Notes: generated by a model from the sequence alone, not told the origin. A DNA stretch of 64,000 nt from Thunnus maccoyii (GCF_910596095.1 NC_056551.1:2108001-2172000); one strand, 5' to 3'. Shown: positions 1 through 18,200, counted from the stretch's first letter. Numbers and translations: made by a program.

Positions 1-88
1 TGTTTGTCACATCTGGATCATTTTGCGAAGTTCTTTATTATTATTGTTACCGTCTATAACATTGTCTTTTGTTGTCTTCTTCTCACAG
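1..88 (+). other. 3' end of derlin intron 1
   Basis: Pyrimidine-rich sequence ending in the acceptor TTCTCACAG just before the first visible derlin exon. The exon starts in phase 0 with a Gln codon, where vertebrate derlins have the VQLE junction. The open frame that begins at 23 runs through this acceptor and is not an independent gene. Confidence 0.8.
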
Positions 89-3000
89 CAACTAGAGATC
101 ATCACACCCTTTCAGCTATACTTCAATCCGGATTTGATTCTAAGGAATTACCAGGTGAGTAATCTGGCTCATCTCATCTCATCCGCTCATCCTCATCCTC
201 AGGGGTTAGTGTCAGGGCACATACCATTTCACATACTTCACAGCCTCAATTATCTCAGCTACCTGACTTATTTGGGCAACAAGTGGTTTTTTTTAATGAG
301 AACAGACATCTACCACATGGATTGTCAACGGTTTTTGCACATCATTTTATAAATCAAATATAATTAGCTCTGTTGTCCTAAGGTGGGATGGCTTGCACAA
401 GGAACGGGTCTCTTATAATAACTGCATAAATAGTTATCATTCACATCATGCGGCCTGCCTCACTTCAGTATGTTGACTAACTGCTGGACATTCTGCAGTT
501 AAACAAAGCCTCTAATCACTCTAATTAAGGAAATGACCTCTGGATTTGTTTATTCTACTGTATGCTTGTATGTTACGTACAGCTGAATGTTCTCTCTCTC
601 TTTGTAGGTATGGCGGCTAATAACCAACTTCCTGTTTTTTGGTCCAGTTGGCTTCAATTTCCTGTTCAATATGATTTTTTTGTATCCTTCTCAGTTCTCA
701 GTTTCATTGCATTTATCATGTGAAGTGAGTTTACATACTTTCTGTTTCACAAGGGATACGTGTTTTCAGAGATGGGATGATGCAACTTCACAGTAAAATG
801 TTGTCTTTATATATAAATGGAGTCATGTCAGTTTTTTATTTATATAACCCAATATCACAAACCACAAATGGTAAAATGGGCTACATTTTATATATTTTCT
901 AGTCTTCCGACCACTCAAAGTGCTTTACGCTACATTCACCCTATCACACACACATTCTTACATTGCAAGCAGAGGCTGCCATGCAAGTTGCCAACCAGCT
1001 CATCAGGAGATCTAATTTAATACTCATTCACACACACAATCACTCACCGATGGCACAGCCTTCGGGAGCAATTTGGGGTTCAGTATCTTGCCCAAGGACA
1101 CTTCAACATGGGGACTGGAAGAGCCGGGGATCGAACCGCTGATCTTCTGATTAGTGGACGACCCACTCTATCTCCTGAGCCACAGCCGCCACAAATTTTG
1201 CAATCTTTATAGTATACAACATTGAGAAACTTCTACTCAATCTTCTCAATCATTCAAACCAGTGACAAACACATATGCTGTGGCAGTTCTTCGTTATGTA
1301 GATGATGAGGAAATCCGTCAAACGGTTCTGGCAGACTTTCTGTGTACATTTCCTTAACCATCTGCTTTCAGGTACAGATACTGTCGGATGCTAGAGGAAG
1401 GCTCTTTCAGGGGACGCACGGCTGACTTTGTCTTCATGTTCCTCTTTGGTGGGCTTCTGATGACTGTATCCTTCCCATGAAAGTGAAAAGCATTTTAATA
1501 TACAGATAATGAGATCCTTGTTGAACAATTCAATGACCAGTATGTCATTTATTACTTATACTGACCTCAACATTGACAGCTCTCTGGTATAGCTTGGCAG
1601 AAAAATTTAAGGCAGAAAGAAGAAGAATGTAGGATTTGTGTAACAACTGGTTGATGTTCTTGCATTTTTGTCTCTTTATCAAACAAATATGCAATACGAC
1701 TGTACACGTTACTAGAACCCTTTTCACATCAGCACTACTAACCTCCGTAAACCTGTTTTTTATTTAGTTTTCCTATTTTTTTCCTCATATTTTGTTTGGT
1801 ATTCATATTTATCTGTTCTGCAGCTCACAGAGCTCAAGAGCCTCAACAAGCCTCAAAAGTCTACAGCTACACTAGCAGCTCTGTGAGACTGTAGTCAAGC
1901 ACAGTTGTGCTTTAAGCTAAATGCTGACATCAGCATACTAAAAGGGTCACAGTGACAATGGTAACATGTCCTAGTTAGCTCTACACCAAGTACAGCTGAG
2001 GTTTATGGGAATGTTACTGTTTTTTTGCAGGTATTTGTCATAAACAAAGGTATTGGACATATTTTGACCTGATGTTGGCGCTAGATGAAAAGTTTCAGGG
2101 GCCGCTAGAGTTATTAAAATTCATCCTGAAAGGGACATAAATGCCTATACTAAACTTCATGGCAATCTGTGGAGTAGTTTTCATTTTTAGTAGACATTTC
2201 ACTCAAAGTCACAGATGTGAACCTTGTGGTGATTTGTTCTTTATTAGGCATATCATCAGCACAGCAGCAGTATATATCAGTAATAATCATCATGTGGTGG
2301 TGGGGAGAGGTATGTGCCAGTGGAATATAAAGTGAAATGTTATTGTCATGTGACATACCACTATAGTCAGTGGCATTACACAAAGAATCGGCATATGACA
2401 CTAAAACAATATTGGCGCCCAACCAGTATATGCCGGTAAAGGGTGGTTTCTGTCAGAGGAGCATGAGTGACATAATGTTTGTATGTAAGTGCCATAAGCC
2501 ACTACAACAGCAGCAGCATACCAAAACCCATAAGCATATATGATTAAAATAAGAGTAGCATGCCTTCAGCTGCTTTTTGACCTCGGACTGCACAAATGCA
2601 ACTAATAATAGCAGCATTAAATAACTGGCCAAAAATATATCACTTAATGTTAGAACTCAGCATGGTGCCAGTTTGTCCCCCATGATACAGTCAGTAGAAT
2701 TCATTTATTCGCCATGTTCTTTAACAAGGTTTCAGATATTTGGAACTTTTGTGAGTCTGGTGTTCCTGGGCCAAGCCTTCACTATCATGCTGGTGTACGT
2801 TTGGAGTCGACGAAACCCAAACGTTCGCATGAATTTCTTTGGGCTGCTGAATTTCCAGGCACCCTTCCTGCCCTGGGTGCTGATGGGATTCTCACTTCTG
2901 CTGGGCAACTCCATCATCGTGGATCTTCTAGGTACCTATCACTGTCACCTGCAGTCATTGTTGTTTATTCCTTACTGATGTTTTAAAGGGCTGAAGGGAA

Positions 3001-5265
3001 CTGATATGGTTGGTGGTGTACAGTATGAATGGTGCTTGTGTTAAAATGATTTTTTACCTTTCTTGAGGTATCGCTGTTGGTCATGTGTACTTCTTCCTGG
3101 AGGATGTTTTCCCCAACCAGCCAGGTGGTGGAAGGTGGCTCAAGACCCCATCTATCATGTGAGTCCCTAGCTTCCTCTAACATTTAAGGTGAAAAGCTTT
3201 ACTAGCAGCTCCAGCAAATGCAATGTTCAACACACCTTACACTCTGAAAGTGCAGGAATGAATGTTAGAACTTTATTTGCATGGGAGCTAATGGGTAAGT
3301 AAATTTCATGGCAGTCTGCCTATTAGATTGTGATGTATTTGATTGTATTTTTGTACAAATTTGACATTTAGTCCTCATGGTGGTTTCAGAGGAAAGTTCA
3401 CAGAGTGACCAAAATGGAGGTAGTCCCAAAGTATTCAATATGAAATAAATAAAAATGAAATATATAATCACATGAATAAATTCTGCAAAATTTATAAATG
3501 AACCAATAAGTTGTGAAGTGATTTCAAAAAGCATTAAAACTCAACTCATTATGAAATGTATCATTCTTATCTCCATAATAACAGAGTTGTATAGGACTTC
3601 ATTTTTATTTCTTAATAGACCTTTTTATTTAAAAATTGCCTTTATCAAAAGTATGTTTTATTTCATAATGTCACTATTTATAAAGACGCATTTTATTTTA
3701 TAATGTCATTTTCATGACAGTGGTGTTATCATCGCCCCTTCACCTTTCAACACATGCCCCTTTCCTCCAAGCAAGCTCAACAACTGCTACCAAATTTAGC
3801 CAGTTAGTTCCTGTTATCTAGACTAGAGTGACGTCGGTGTCTCCATTATCAAATATGACATCAGGAAATAAAACTTGATGAAAAAAAGTGTCATTGGTTA
3901 AAATACCAAAATTAAATTAAATAAAACTTTAGAAAAGGGGAATAAATGTTTAAATAAACAGTGTGTAATGATATCCATTAAAATTATTGTATCGAAATGA
4001 TTCATAATAATAATGAACCAACACTTAACTTTTGTTAATTGTTGGTTCAACTTAAGATACAATATAATAATAATGTTAGTCAGCTAGGTCAGTAATGGAT
4101 GCAGTGCGTGGATTGTGTGTGTGATGCATGCAAACATAATGCACATCACAAACAAACAAACAAGCAAGCAACAACAAGCAAACAAACAAAACCATCTGTC
4201 TTGTGGAGGCCTTGGAGGAAGAGAACAGAGAGAGGTTAACAATGAAGCCACTTAAATAGGCTGATGCCTCAATTACTCAGGTGTAGGTAGTTTCCTGATG
4301 CCTATTGGCTTCTGAGCCAGGAAGCCAAACCAATCTCACAAGCAGAAGGCAGAGAGAGAGAGGGACTTTGGTTAGGAAATTTCATGGCTATTTTCCAATG
4401 AGATTTTTTGAGATTTCTTGTGTATGAGTGGAAATTTGTGCTTGATGAAAGGTCACAGGCTCACCAAAACATAAGGAATCATCCTTTTGGGACCATTAAA
4501 AGACATGCTAAATCTGGCCAGAAGGAGCTCCCCCGTGACTTATGGGTTAAGACACCAACCAATGAACCACAACGTCCCCATTTAAAATCCAGCTGGGGAA
4601 CACTCTCCCTCGCTCCCTGCCCTCTCTACTCTGTCGTGTAGATACAAAATGCCCACAAAAATCTATTTTTTATCTGGCTAGTAGTCCAGATGTTTTGATC
4701 TGGATCAGAGTGTTTGATAGAGAGACTGATCAACATGGCAACTCTTAATGGGGCAGCTGTGGATCAGGAGGTAGAGCAGGTTGTCCACCAATCGGAAGAT
4801 CGGGCAAGATACTGAACCCCGAATTGCTGCTGATGGCTGTGCCATCAGTGTGTGAATGTGGGTGAATGATTAGATTCCCTCTGATGGGCACGTTGGAACC
4901 TTGCATGGTAGCCTCCCCTGCCATCAGCGTATGATAAAAAGCGCTTTGAGTGGGCAGAAGACTAGAAAGGCGCTATACAAGTACAGTCCATCTACCATTT
5001 ACCATTCCAAAGCCCCAAACCACCAACACTAACAGTCACGCAGAGATGTATTGTCTTTATTTACATAGATGTCGGCCTAAAGAATCATCACATCAATTAT
5101 GAACACTTCTGTATGTCTTAAGAAATCCTGCATCATCCTCCTCTGTGTGTCTCCCACAGAAAGATGCTGTTTGACACTCCAGAGGAAGATGCCAACTACA
5201 ACCCCCTGCCTGAGGAGCGCCCGGGAGGTTTTGCCTGGGGGGAGGGACAACGCCTTGGAGGTTAA
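89..5265 (+). CDS. derl3: Derlin-2/3, ER membrane rhomboid pseudoprotease (partial, first exon upstream)
   Basis: Coding exons 89-154, 608-681, 1372-1465, 2736-2931, 3068-3158 and 5160-5265 join in phase into 208 codons plus stop. The missing first exon would add about 31 residues, matching the usual 239. Derlins are multi-pass ER proteins that help retrotranslocate misfolded proteins to the p97 ATPase (family knowledge). Visible hallmarks are the derlin WR motif (VWRLITN, start of the second exon seen), the GRTADFVF loop, a glycine-spaced membrane helix around GFSLLLGNS, and a C-terminal SHP-type p97-binding box, [11 protein letters not shown], before TAA. The sequence is closer to human DERL2 than DERL3 as I remember them; the symbol follows the neighbouring smarcb1 and mmp11. 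Introns 682-1371 and 1466-2735 look U12-type. No frameshift was found. Confidence 0.95.
682..1371 (+). other. U12-type (minor spliceosome) intron of the derlin gene
   Basis: The donor reads GTATCCTTC and the branch region reads TTCCTTAAC (1350-1358), an exact match to the minor-class branch consensus. The branch A lies about 14 nt before the acceptor AG at 1370-1371. The intron splits a Leu codon (TT|G) and restores the conserved frame NMIFLYRYC. It also contains a SINE insertion in the opposite orientation (866-1190). Confidence 0.85.
866..1190 (-). mobile_element. tRNA-derived SINE, copy 1, in derlin intron
   Basis: Read on the minus strand from 1190, a tRNA-like head (GGCGGCTGTGGCTCAGG, A-box-like) is followed by a canonical B box, GGTTCGATCCC, then a body and a tail ending near TTTTACCATTT. 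The 3' body (GGCAAGATACTGAACCCC, and GAAGACTAGAAA near the end) matches the second copy at 4750-5008, so this is one dispersed family. This copy keeps both internal polymerase III promoter boxes. A standalone tRNA gene was excluded because the sequence does not fold past the head and continues into the shared body. Confidence 0.8.
1466..2735 (+). other. Second U12-type intron of the derlin gene
   Basis: The donor reads GTATCCTTCC directly after the ACT codon. The branch candidate is TTCTTTAAC (2717-2725), one base off the minor-class consensus and about 11 nt before the acceptor AG at 2734-2735. Splicing here gives the conserved [17 protein letters not shown]. With the previous intron it makes the 94-bp exon at 1372-1465 flanked on both sides by minor-class sites. 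Confidence 0.8.
1850..2215 (+). repeat. Dispersed fish repeat, family A, copy 1
   Basis: Inside the second U12 intron. The text includes AAGTACAGCTGAGGT, ATTGGACATATTTTGACCTGATG, GGCGCTAGATGAAAAGT and CTTCATGGCAATC followed by a TTTCACTCAAA end. The same order of motifs occurs at 30470-30975, and a shorter related piece may lie near 44770-44880. No coding potential is evident. I do not know its formal classification. Confidence 0.6.
3159..5159 (+). other. Last derlin intron, non-coding
   Basis: U2-type intron (donor GTGAGT, acceptor CCCACAG). Apart from the SINE at 4750-5008 it holds AT-rich unique-looking sequence and a short AAAC/AAGC-rich tract near 4150-4190. I see no exon or structured RNA in it; the 77-codon frame at 4408-4641 has no recognisable protein. 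Confidence 0.7.
4750..5008 (+). mobile_element. tRNA-derived SINE, copy 2, B box deleted
   Basis: Begins GGGCAGCTGTGGATCAGG, matching the head of copy 1, then CACCAATCGGAAGATC, and jumps directly to GGGCAAGATACTGAACCCC. About 45-50 bp present in copy 1, including the B box, are missing. The 3' end reads GCGCTATACAAGTACAGTCC and ends in CATTTACCATT. It lies in the last derlin intron, opposite in orientation to copy 1. Confidence 0.75.
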
Positions 5266-5715
5266 ATACACCCCGAGATCATCCCTGATTGTCAGGTCAC
5301 TTTCAAGGACATTCCCTCCGAGAGATGAAGGGGACGAACATGGTCTTTGTTCTTGACGTGTTTGTTTAGTTCTGGATGAAGAATGCCAAACAACCAGAAC
5401 TTGTCTGGAGATAACCATCTGTTGTCTTTGTATATGGGCTTAAATCATCCTCAGAAACTCTTCTTGATGCCAGATTGTTGCTCTAAGACTATTTTAGAGG
5501 ACACAAGCTTTGGATGGACGGTGAGCCTTATGGCTTGGTTGATGTTTGTCTTCATCTCGGGAAAAAAAAAAAATTGACAATACAACAACTGTCATATAAA
5601 AGAGTCAAAAAATGACAGCAGTAAAATATTATCGAAATGAATTTATTCAGATGGAGAGTGCTTTTTTTCTTTCATTTCACTTTTTTAAAGAATAAATGTG
5701 TGTGGCAAATGATGC
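5266..5715 (+). other. Derlin 3'UTR with candidate polyadenylation signal
   Basis: Non-coding sequence after the derlin stop codon. The first AATAAA on the plus strand is at 5691-5696, so the transcript probably ends around 5715. The overlapping frames at 5099-5356 and 5077-5418 are shadows of the last exon. Confidence 0.5.
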
Positions 5716-5880
5716 TTTGGTTTCATCTCTTTTGACTGTTGTAGTACTGCATGAAACCAAAGAAGTCTCAACTTATTAGTAGAATTGAGCCATACACATA
5801 ACATTATGCTCAGCAGAAAATTGTTTTATGGATTATGGAAGGGAACCTCATTCTCTCTACACAGCAGGTCAGTTATAGTA

Positions 5881-6772
5881 GGTTACACAGTTTTTGTTCA
5901 GTGCATTCAACTTGAAATATAGTAATTAATACTACATTAAAGTGCCAAGTTTCAGATTTAATTTGAGGCTTACATCATTATAGAAAGAAGTGTATGGGAG
6001 ATATAGTCCTTTTAACACATGGTGCCCAATGTTTAGGAGTTCAAACGTAATTGGGCAAATACACATGAAGTCAAACAAAATGACCATATCATGGAAAATC
6101 CTTTGAAGTCAATGCCTGAAGTCTTGGAGCCAAAGACAACAGCTTTGTATCTTCTCCTGTGTTGCTCTCCCAGGCCTTCACTGCAGAAACCATCAGCTCT
6201 TGCTCGTTGTGGGCTCTCTCTGCCTTTAATCTGGTCTTCAGCTGGTGGATTGCAGCTCAATCGGACTGAGATCTGGTCATCAAGCCTTCTCCTGGTCATT
6301 AACAAGGAAATGTACGCCTACACCCTGGAATGCATTCTTGACTTGCTGTGCAGTCACCAAGGGCTTTTTATTCACAAGACTTGTGCTCCTCAGTCTACCA
6401 GCTTGTTTGCCATTTTCTAGTTTTCCTGTGTTCACCTGTTTTTTTCAGATGTACCCAACTGTTGATTTTGGCAAAATAGCTACCTTTGATCTCTTTCTCT
6501 TGCATCTCTTTACTCATATTGACATACTACTCAATCTCAATCTAAATGGCAACTCACAATCAGCTTTTAGCCACATGTGAGCTCTTTTGCGCTGAACTAA
6601 TGTTGAAATGACACACAACTACCCAACAAAGATTGAATAGCAAGTTTTCAGGTGTTTGGCACTTTAATGTAGTATCCATAACTTTATTTCAAATTGAATG
6701 TGCTGATGCACAGAGCCTGAAGAACAAAAACTGTGTAACTGTCCAAATACTTACAGTCTGGACTGTATATCA
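5881..6772 (-). mobile_element. Decayed Tc1/mariner-like element with inverted ends
   Basis: The left end (5881-5943, starting GGTTACACAGTTTTTGTTC and ending ACTACATTAAAGTGCC) is matched in reverse complement by 6657-6750. The left copy has an internal deletion of about 20 bp. The right end finishes CTTACAGTCTGGACTGTA, a Tc1-type terminal motif. Read on the minus strand, 6330-6060 resembles the C-terminal part of fish Tc1-like transposases (a stretch like LKAERAHNEQEL, then AVKAWES) with stops and frame changes. It is a relic with no intact transposase, between the derlin gene and smarcb1. Confidence 0.7.
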
Positions 6773-7976
6773 AGTTTTGTACCATGTTCTCAACTTCATT
6801 CAAGGTTTTCTTTCTTTCATTTGATTCATACAGCCTTAAATCTGATATGTAGGTGTGTTACACAATCCGCTTTCAAAAAGGGTGTGAGTAATGCCTTTTA
6901 TTTGTATGTGACAATGCTTCTGTTTTTATATAATGGATATTGCACACATTTTTATTTATTTCTTTATTTTTATGTTGCATGTGACCTAGTTTACTGGCCC
7001 AGCAGCATGTGTGGGAGGGATTATAAATCCCAGTAAAGAATGTTCAGCCTATGTTTGTTGCTCTTGAGAAGGGTACAAGACAAGTTATAATTCGTGGCAA
7101 TGGCAAAAAAAACCTTCATGGGCCTTAAGTTGAGTTTCTAATAATATACTGTGGATCTTATTGAGTGGGTTGAGATGAGTAATGGACTGTAAGCTTTTTC
7201 AAAAGCTATAGCTGACTGTAGTGGTATTGTTTTGTTTTTATTTTAATTTACTTTATTTTATTTTTCAGTAATCTTGTGCAAAATGTAGTTGGATTTTACT
7301 TCTACAGATACAAATGTCCTTTCACAAATCCTTCTTAGGGGTGCTGCGCAGGTCAAGTTCTAATCAACATATTGTACGGTATTTCAATGTAATATTAAGT
7401 ACTTTTCATTCATATATAATTCATATTTTTATTCATATTCATATGTATGTTTTGATCTATCTAATTATAACGTTTTTGTTGTAATGCAGCACATGAGATT
7501 TACAAGAAAATTTTCAGTAATCCGCAATGAGATGGAAATAGATAAACTTTGCAGATGAACAGTTAAATCTTTTTCTCACTTTACATCAGCAGGTGGTGGT
7601 AATGTACTTTGTAAATTGTTCCTCTACCTTTTTTATGAACGAAGAGTAAGGTCAATGCAGCGTTTACTATTTTCAGAAAAAAAGCCTCCTACAATAGTCG
7701 TGAAAAACCACTTCTTGGATGTGTTCACATAACGTGTTTTTTAAAGCGGGGAGTGAATCGTGGTGGTTGTAATTTTCTGATGATTTTGGATACTCTTTAT
7801 ATCGTTTTACACTTTACGAGCAGATATGCTCTCAGTTGTTTTTTAAAGGCAGAGGAGCTTCAGTGAGCGCTATTTTCCAGGACACTCTGATGTCCCATTT
7901 TTGTCGTAGACCTGAAACACATCTGGAGGAAGGAAGGCTGTGTACGTGTAGTTAGCTGGTTAGCGACTGCGTAAAG
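6773..7976. other. Intergenic region and smarcb1 upstream sequence
   Basis: AT-rich up to about 7800, with no protein or repeat that I can name. The last 150 bp or so before the smarcb1 start are less AT-rich and should contain the promoter and 5'UTR. No convincing TATA box is placed near the start codon. Confidence 0.5.
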
Positions 7977-14412
<6,436 letters not shown>

Positions 14413-16515
14413 AGAGAGACATGAAGCTGCATCAGATGACATGTCCTCTGGAGACTCCTGTTACTTTGAAATGATCAAGCAAACTTACACACACACTCAC
14501 ACACAGGTCATCCACAAAGCATCTGGACGTTCCTGTAAGCATGAATGCACTCATACATACACACATGGTCAGTGTGAGGGAACCTGCCTCTCATCAACGC
14601 AAACACACACACCCAGGCATTCCTCTGCTCACACACTCTACCATCCTTCATGTTTCCTTTTGCCTTTAGCACATCAGTCATGGCAACAATTCAAGTGTAA
14701 CACAAGATCACCGTTAACTGGTGTTGTCATTTATCTGAGGAGTGTTCCACAGACATTCTGCATCACAGCACAACGGACTGAGCTTAATGTATCTGTATGA
14801 ATGGTGTGTGACATTACATTGATCTGGACAGCATGTGTATAACATCACCACAGCAACTTCAAATCTTCAGACTTCTGTCACATTTGGATCAGAGGTGTTA
14901 TTTTTTTTCTGGCTACCATGGCGACACAGGTGATAACTAATAACATTAAGTATGGTGTGTCCAGAGCCCTGTACTGACACAGTTGTATAGAATGAAGTCA
15001 TCATTAATATGAATGCCACCATAAGTCAAGATGTCTGCTGGGAAAAAGGCCTGTTCTTACCTCTGTTCCACATGACCAGTGGTTGGTTTTACTGAGTCAG
15101 GGCGTCCTGCAGAGCTTTTTAAATCATCATTTTCTGGGTGAAAAGAGTGAAAAATGTCTCAACATTTTTCTTGTTTTAGCTTCTCAAATGAGAGGATTTC
15201 CTGCTCTGATCTCATTGTGAATTAGAAATATATTTGCACTGTTGATTGGATAAAACAAGACATTTAAACATGTCACCATGTGCTCTGGGAAGTTGTGATG
15301 GACATATTTTCACTAATGTTTTTATTTGTTTATAGACAAAAAAAATTAATTGAAAAAACTGGCAGATAAATCAATAATGAAAATAATTGTCCTGATGGCA
15401 GAGGTGTTGTGTTTAGTAGTGTCAAACTGACCTCACACATCAACACTTTGTTGGTGGACGTTTCCCCAGAAATAGTAAATGAAGCAGCTTAAAGCTGTGG
15501 GACCAAAACAGATGAAAAGTCAGTGCTGTAGACAGAACTTTGCAGACTTTGCTTAAAGGAATAACCCACAATGCATAGTGTGACATGATGACTTCCACAT
15601 ATGTTGATCTCAACAAGGAGCCAAAAAAAAAAAAACACTCCAAGGGCCCATTTCAGAGTAGAAAATTTGCGAGTAGGCTACTGCTTCCATGCAAATCAAA
15701 AATCAAAACATTGTACGAAACATCTTGATGAAATGTGATGGAATAATTTCTCCACTTCCAAACACAGTGCTTCAGTGTTTCAATTGGCCGACTGAGCACA
15801 TCTGCACAAAGGTGAGTCTGAGCCGACTGGTGATCGGAACAGGAAACAGCAGAGCAGATCATTTGAGGACTGGAAGTGTAATGTGACCATATTTGCTAAC
15901 TGTGATGTCAGTAGCTGCGCTATAGAATACACCGGTTCTTACTGGAATAGTGAGAATTGTTGAACAAACTATCAGAATTATTTGTCAGATGCAGTACATC
16001 TCACAAATGACCAGTGTGCATGTGTAAAATCAAACTAGTGATGTCACTGCTGTCCAGACAGGTCATTAGACACCATGGCTGGGATTTGCAGCCAATCACA
16101 GAGGAGTTGTGGTTTAAGTATGTAGCTTCTGAGCTCTGATTCTGACAAGTAATGTGCACCAGTGTTCATCTGCATGCTGAAACATAGCTAGCTCATACTG
16201 TACCCTGTGCATGAGGGAACAACTGTTCCCATAGTTGTGTGTTGCACTGTGCCTCACATAGCATTAGTGTCAGCAGACTGGAGCCTCTGTTTCACTGATG
16301 CTGTGGTCGGGTAATACAGAGGATAAAAAAACAAGCTGACGTGAACCAATGGTGTCTTTTAAAGTGATGATTTTTCAACTTGAACATACTCCGTAGAATG
16401 ATGTAAACGTATGTACTGACGCTTCTTGTTATCTTGTTTTGTAAAATTGCTTTACCTTTATAGTGGACTTGTTTTTTATATTAAAAGTAACAATAAAGGA
16501 ACTTGTTTAAAATAT
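14413..16515 (+). other. smarcb1 3'UTR
   Basis: Sequence following the TAG stop, with CA-rich stretches near 14466-14500 and 14555-14620. A canonical AATAAA lies at 16492-16497, just after ATATTAAAAGTAAC, and is the best polyadenylation candidate, giving a 3'UTR of about 2.1 kb. The 119-codon frame at 14441-14800 and the others here have no protein resemblance. Confidence 0.6.
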
Positions 16516-17149
16516 GTTGTTTTCAATGTGGATATTAGGTGAATCTCCCTCAAGTATGAAATGAATAGCTTTGCTGAAGGTGCAGATGTAGCATATCCAT
16601 GGGAACATGTTTCAAGTGGGGGGTACTGTGGGGATGACACAATATGTATGGGGGGGGGTCTCCATCCTCAACACACACATGAAAAAGAACTTTATAAATG
16701 ATATATGCTGTAAAACATACATTGGTTTATGCATGTTTTCTTATATGATTATGGTCCTTAAAAATAAGTTCTATACTTTGATGAACATACAATATTTGTT
16801 TATGAAAGGAATAACAATCATGTAAGAAAGAACATTTTGAACCTAAAATCCACTATCAACCACTTACTGAAATCAAAATATCATTACAATATGAACATAA
16901 CCAACAAAAATAAAATGAAACTTCTTTAAGTTTTTAACCATTAGAGATATAGACCGCCATAGACCGATTCTTGTCTTTTTTAGGGGGGAATGGGATACTT
17001 AGGGGAAGATAGCAGGTCAACAGTATATGCCATATAAAAGTGGTATACATCATCTGAAAGCTGGGAACTTAATTTGAGATGCAGCTCAGCACTGTGGACC
17101 AAATTTTTCTAGTCATAAATCTGTAATAAGCATTGTGTTTTGGTTAGGC
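16516..17149. other. Intergenic, nothing recognised
   Basis: AT-rich sequence downstream of the smarcb1 polyadenylation signal with a short G run near 16647. I see no gene, no structured RNA and no repeat that I can name. Confidence 0.5.
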
Positions 17150-18200
17150 GCCTATTCAAATTTTGATTAGAACATTATGATGGAAGTACATGAGGCCCAT
17201 TCCATGCTCAATAATGTCTCAAGATGTTGCGGCAATTTTGGGGTTGGTACCATTTGTTACACAGACTTGGTGCAAAATTGAATCATTTTTGACCGAGAAT
17301 TGATAAAAATGGTCAAAAATCCCTCTAAAATACCACATTAAGACCTTGAGGAACACCACAGTCAAATTCATGCTATGATTTGGTATGAAAAACCTTTGAC
17401 ATTTGGAGATTTCTGTAAGAATTGAATTTTTTGGTGGTTGGATGGCAAGCACTTCTGTTCTGGAAATTGCTCAGAAACCCCCTTATTATCCATATACCGA
17501 GGAAAGCCATACATCCTCTGAAGGCCCTAGGTCTCTAGTTTGTGGATGTAAAGTTTCACAAGGCTGTGATTATCCTAGAGGTCACATTAGGTAATTTTAT
17601 ACAGTGAGGTCAAGTTTCAAAAAATGGTCTCACTACAATGAAATGTCTATGGGGACTAACATCATCACACATGAATACATTTGGGCTCCATGAATCCACA
17701 AGAGTCTCAGCTTTCCAGTCATATAAAATTTATGCAATTCCAAGACTGTTTAGGGACCCCAGTATGCAGAAATATTCAAATACACCATTTGAATATTGGC
17801 AACAATAACACACTTATACTGCATGCAAAAAACTGCATGGTTTTTGCCCAAAACTGCACGGGATTAGCATAAAGTGGGCATGTCTGTAAAGGGGAGACTC
17901 GTGGACTCGAGCTTTTATAATACATCCATGGTAACCACAGAACCCATTTTCGTTCAGATATCTTGAGGTGAGAGGTCAAGAGACGCCTCTGAAAATGGCC
18001 ATGCTAGCTTTTCCCTCCTAACTTTGGAGCTTTATTTAGCACAGTTCCCGATAAGCTAGCATGACATGGTTGGTACCAATTGATGCCTTAGATCGTCTAG
18101 TTTCATATGATACCATGATACCTTCACTCTAGCTTTAAAAAACTGAGCCTGCTAAATCCTTGTATACGGCCCTTAAACCTCAGAGTGTACTTTCAGTTCA
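17150..18200. repeat. Unclassified dispersed repeat (candidate)
   Basis: A long non-coding stretch with phrases I associate with multicopy sequence in percomorph fishes, for example GATGCCTTAGATCGTCTAG and TATGGGGACTAACATCATC. There is no second copy in the window and no terminal repeat was found, so the boundaries and class are guesses. Confidence 0.35.

Noticed and set aside
1100..1190. A tRNA gene on the minus strand (GGTTCGATCCC)
   Set aside because: The sequence continues into a SINE body shared with another copy, and no complete cloverleaf with acceptor pairing is seen.
3155..5170. A possible one-base frameshift at the last derlin exon junction
   Set aside because: Rechecking the bases after the acceptor shows three A residues (AAAGATG), so AT|A AAG ATG joins in frame. 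There is no frameshift.
5099..5356. 85-codon plus-strand frame over the last derlin exon
   Set aside because: It is another frame of the derlin terminal exon. The correct frame from 5160 reads [19 protein letters not shown] and ends at TAA 5263-5265.
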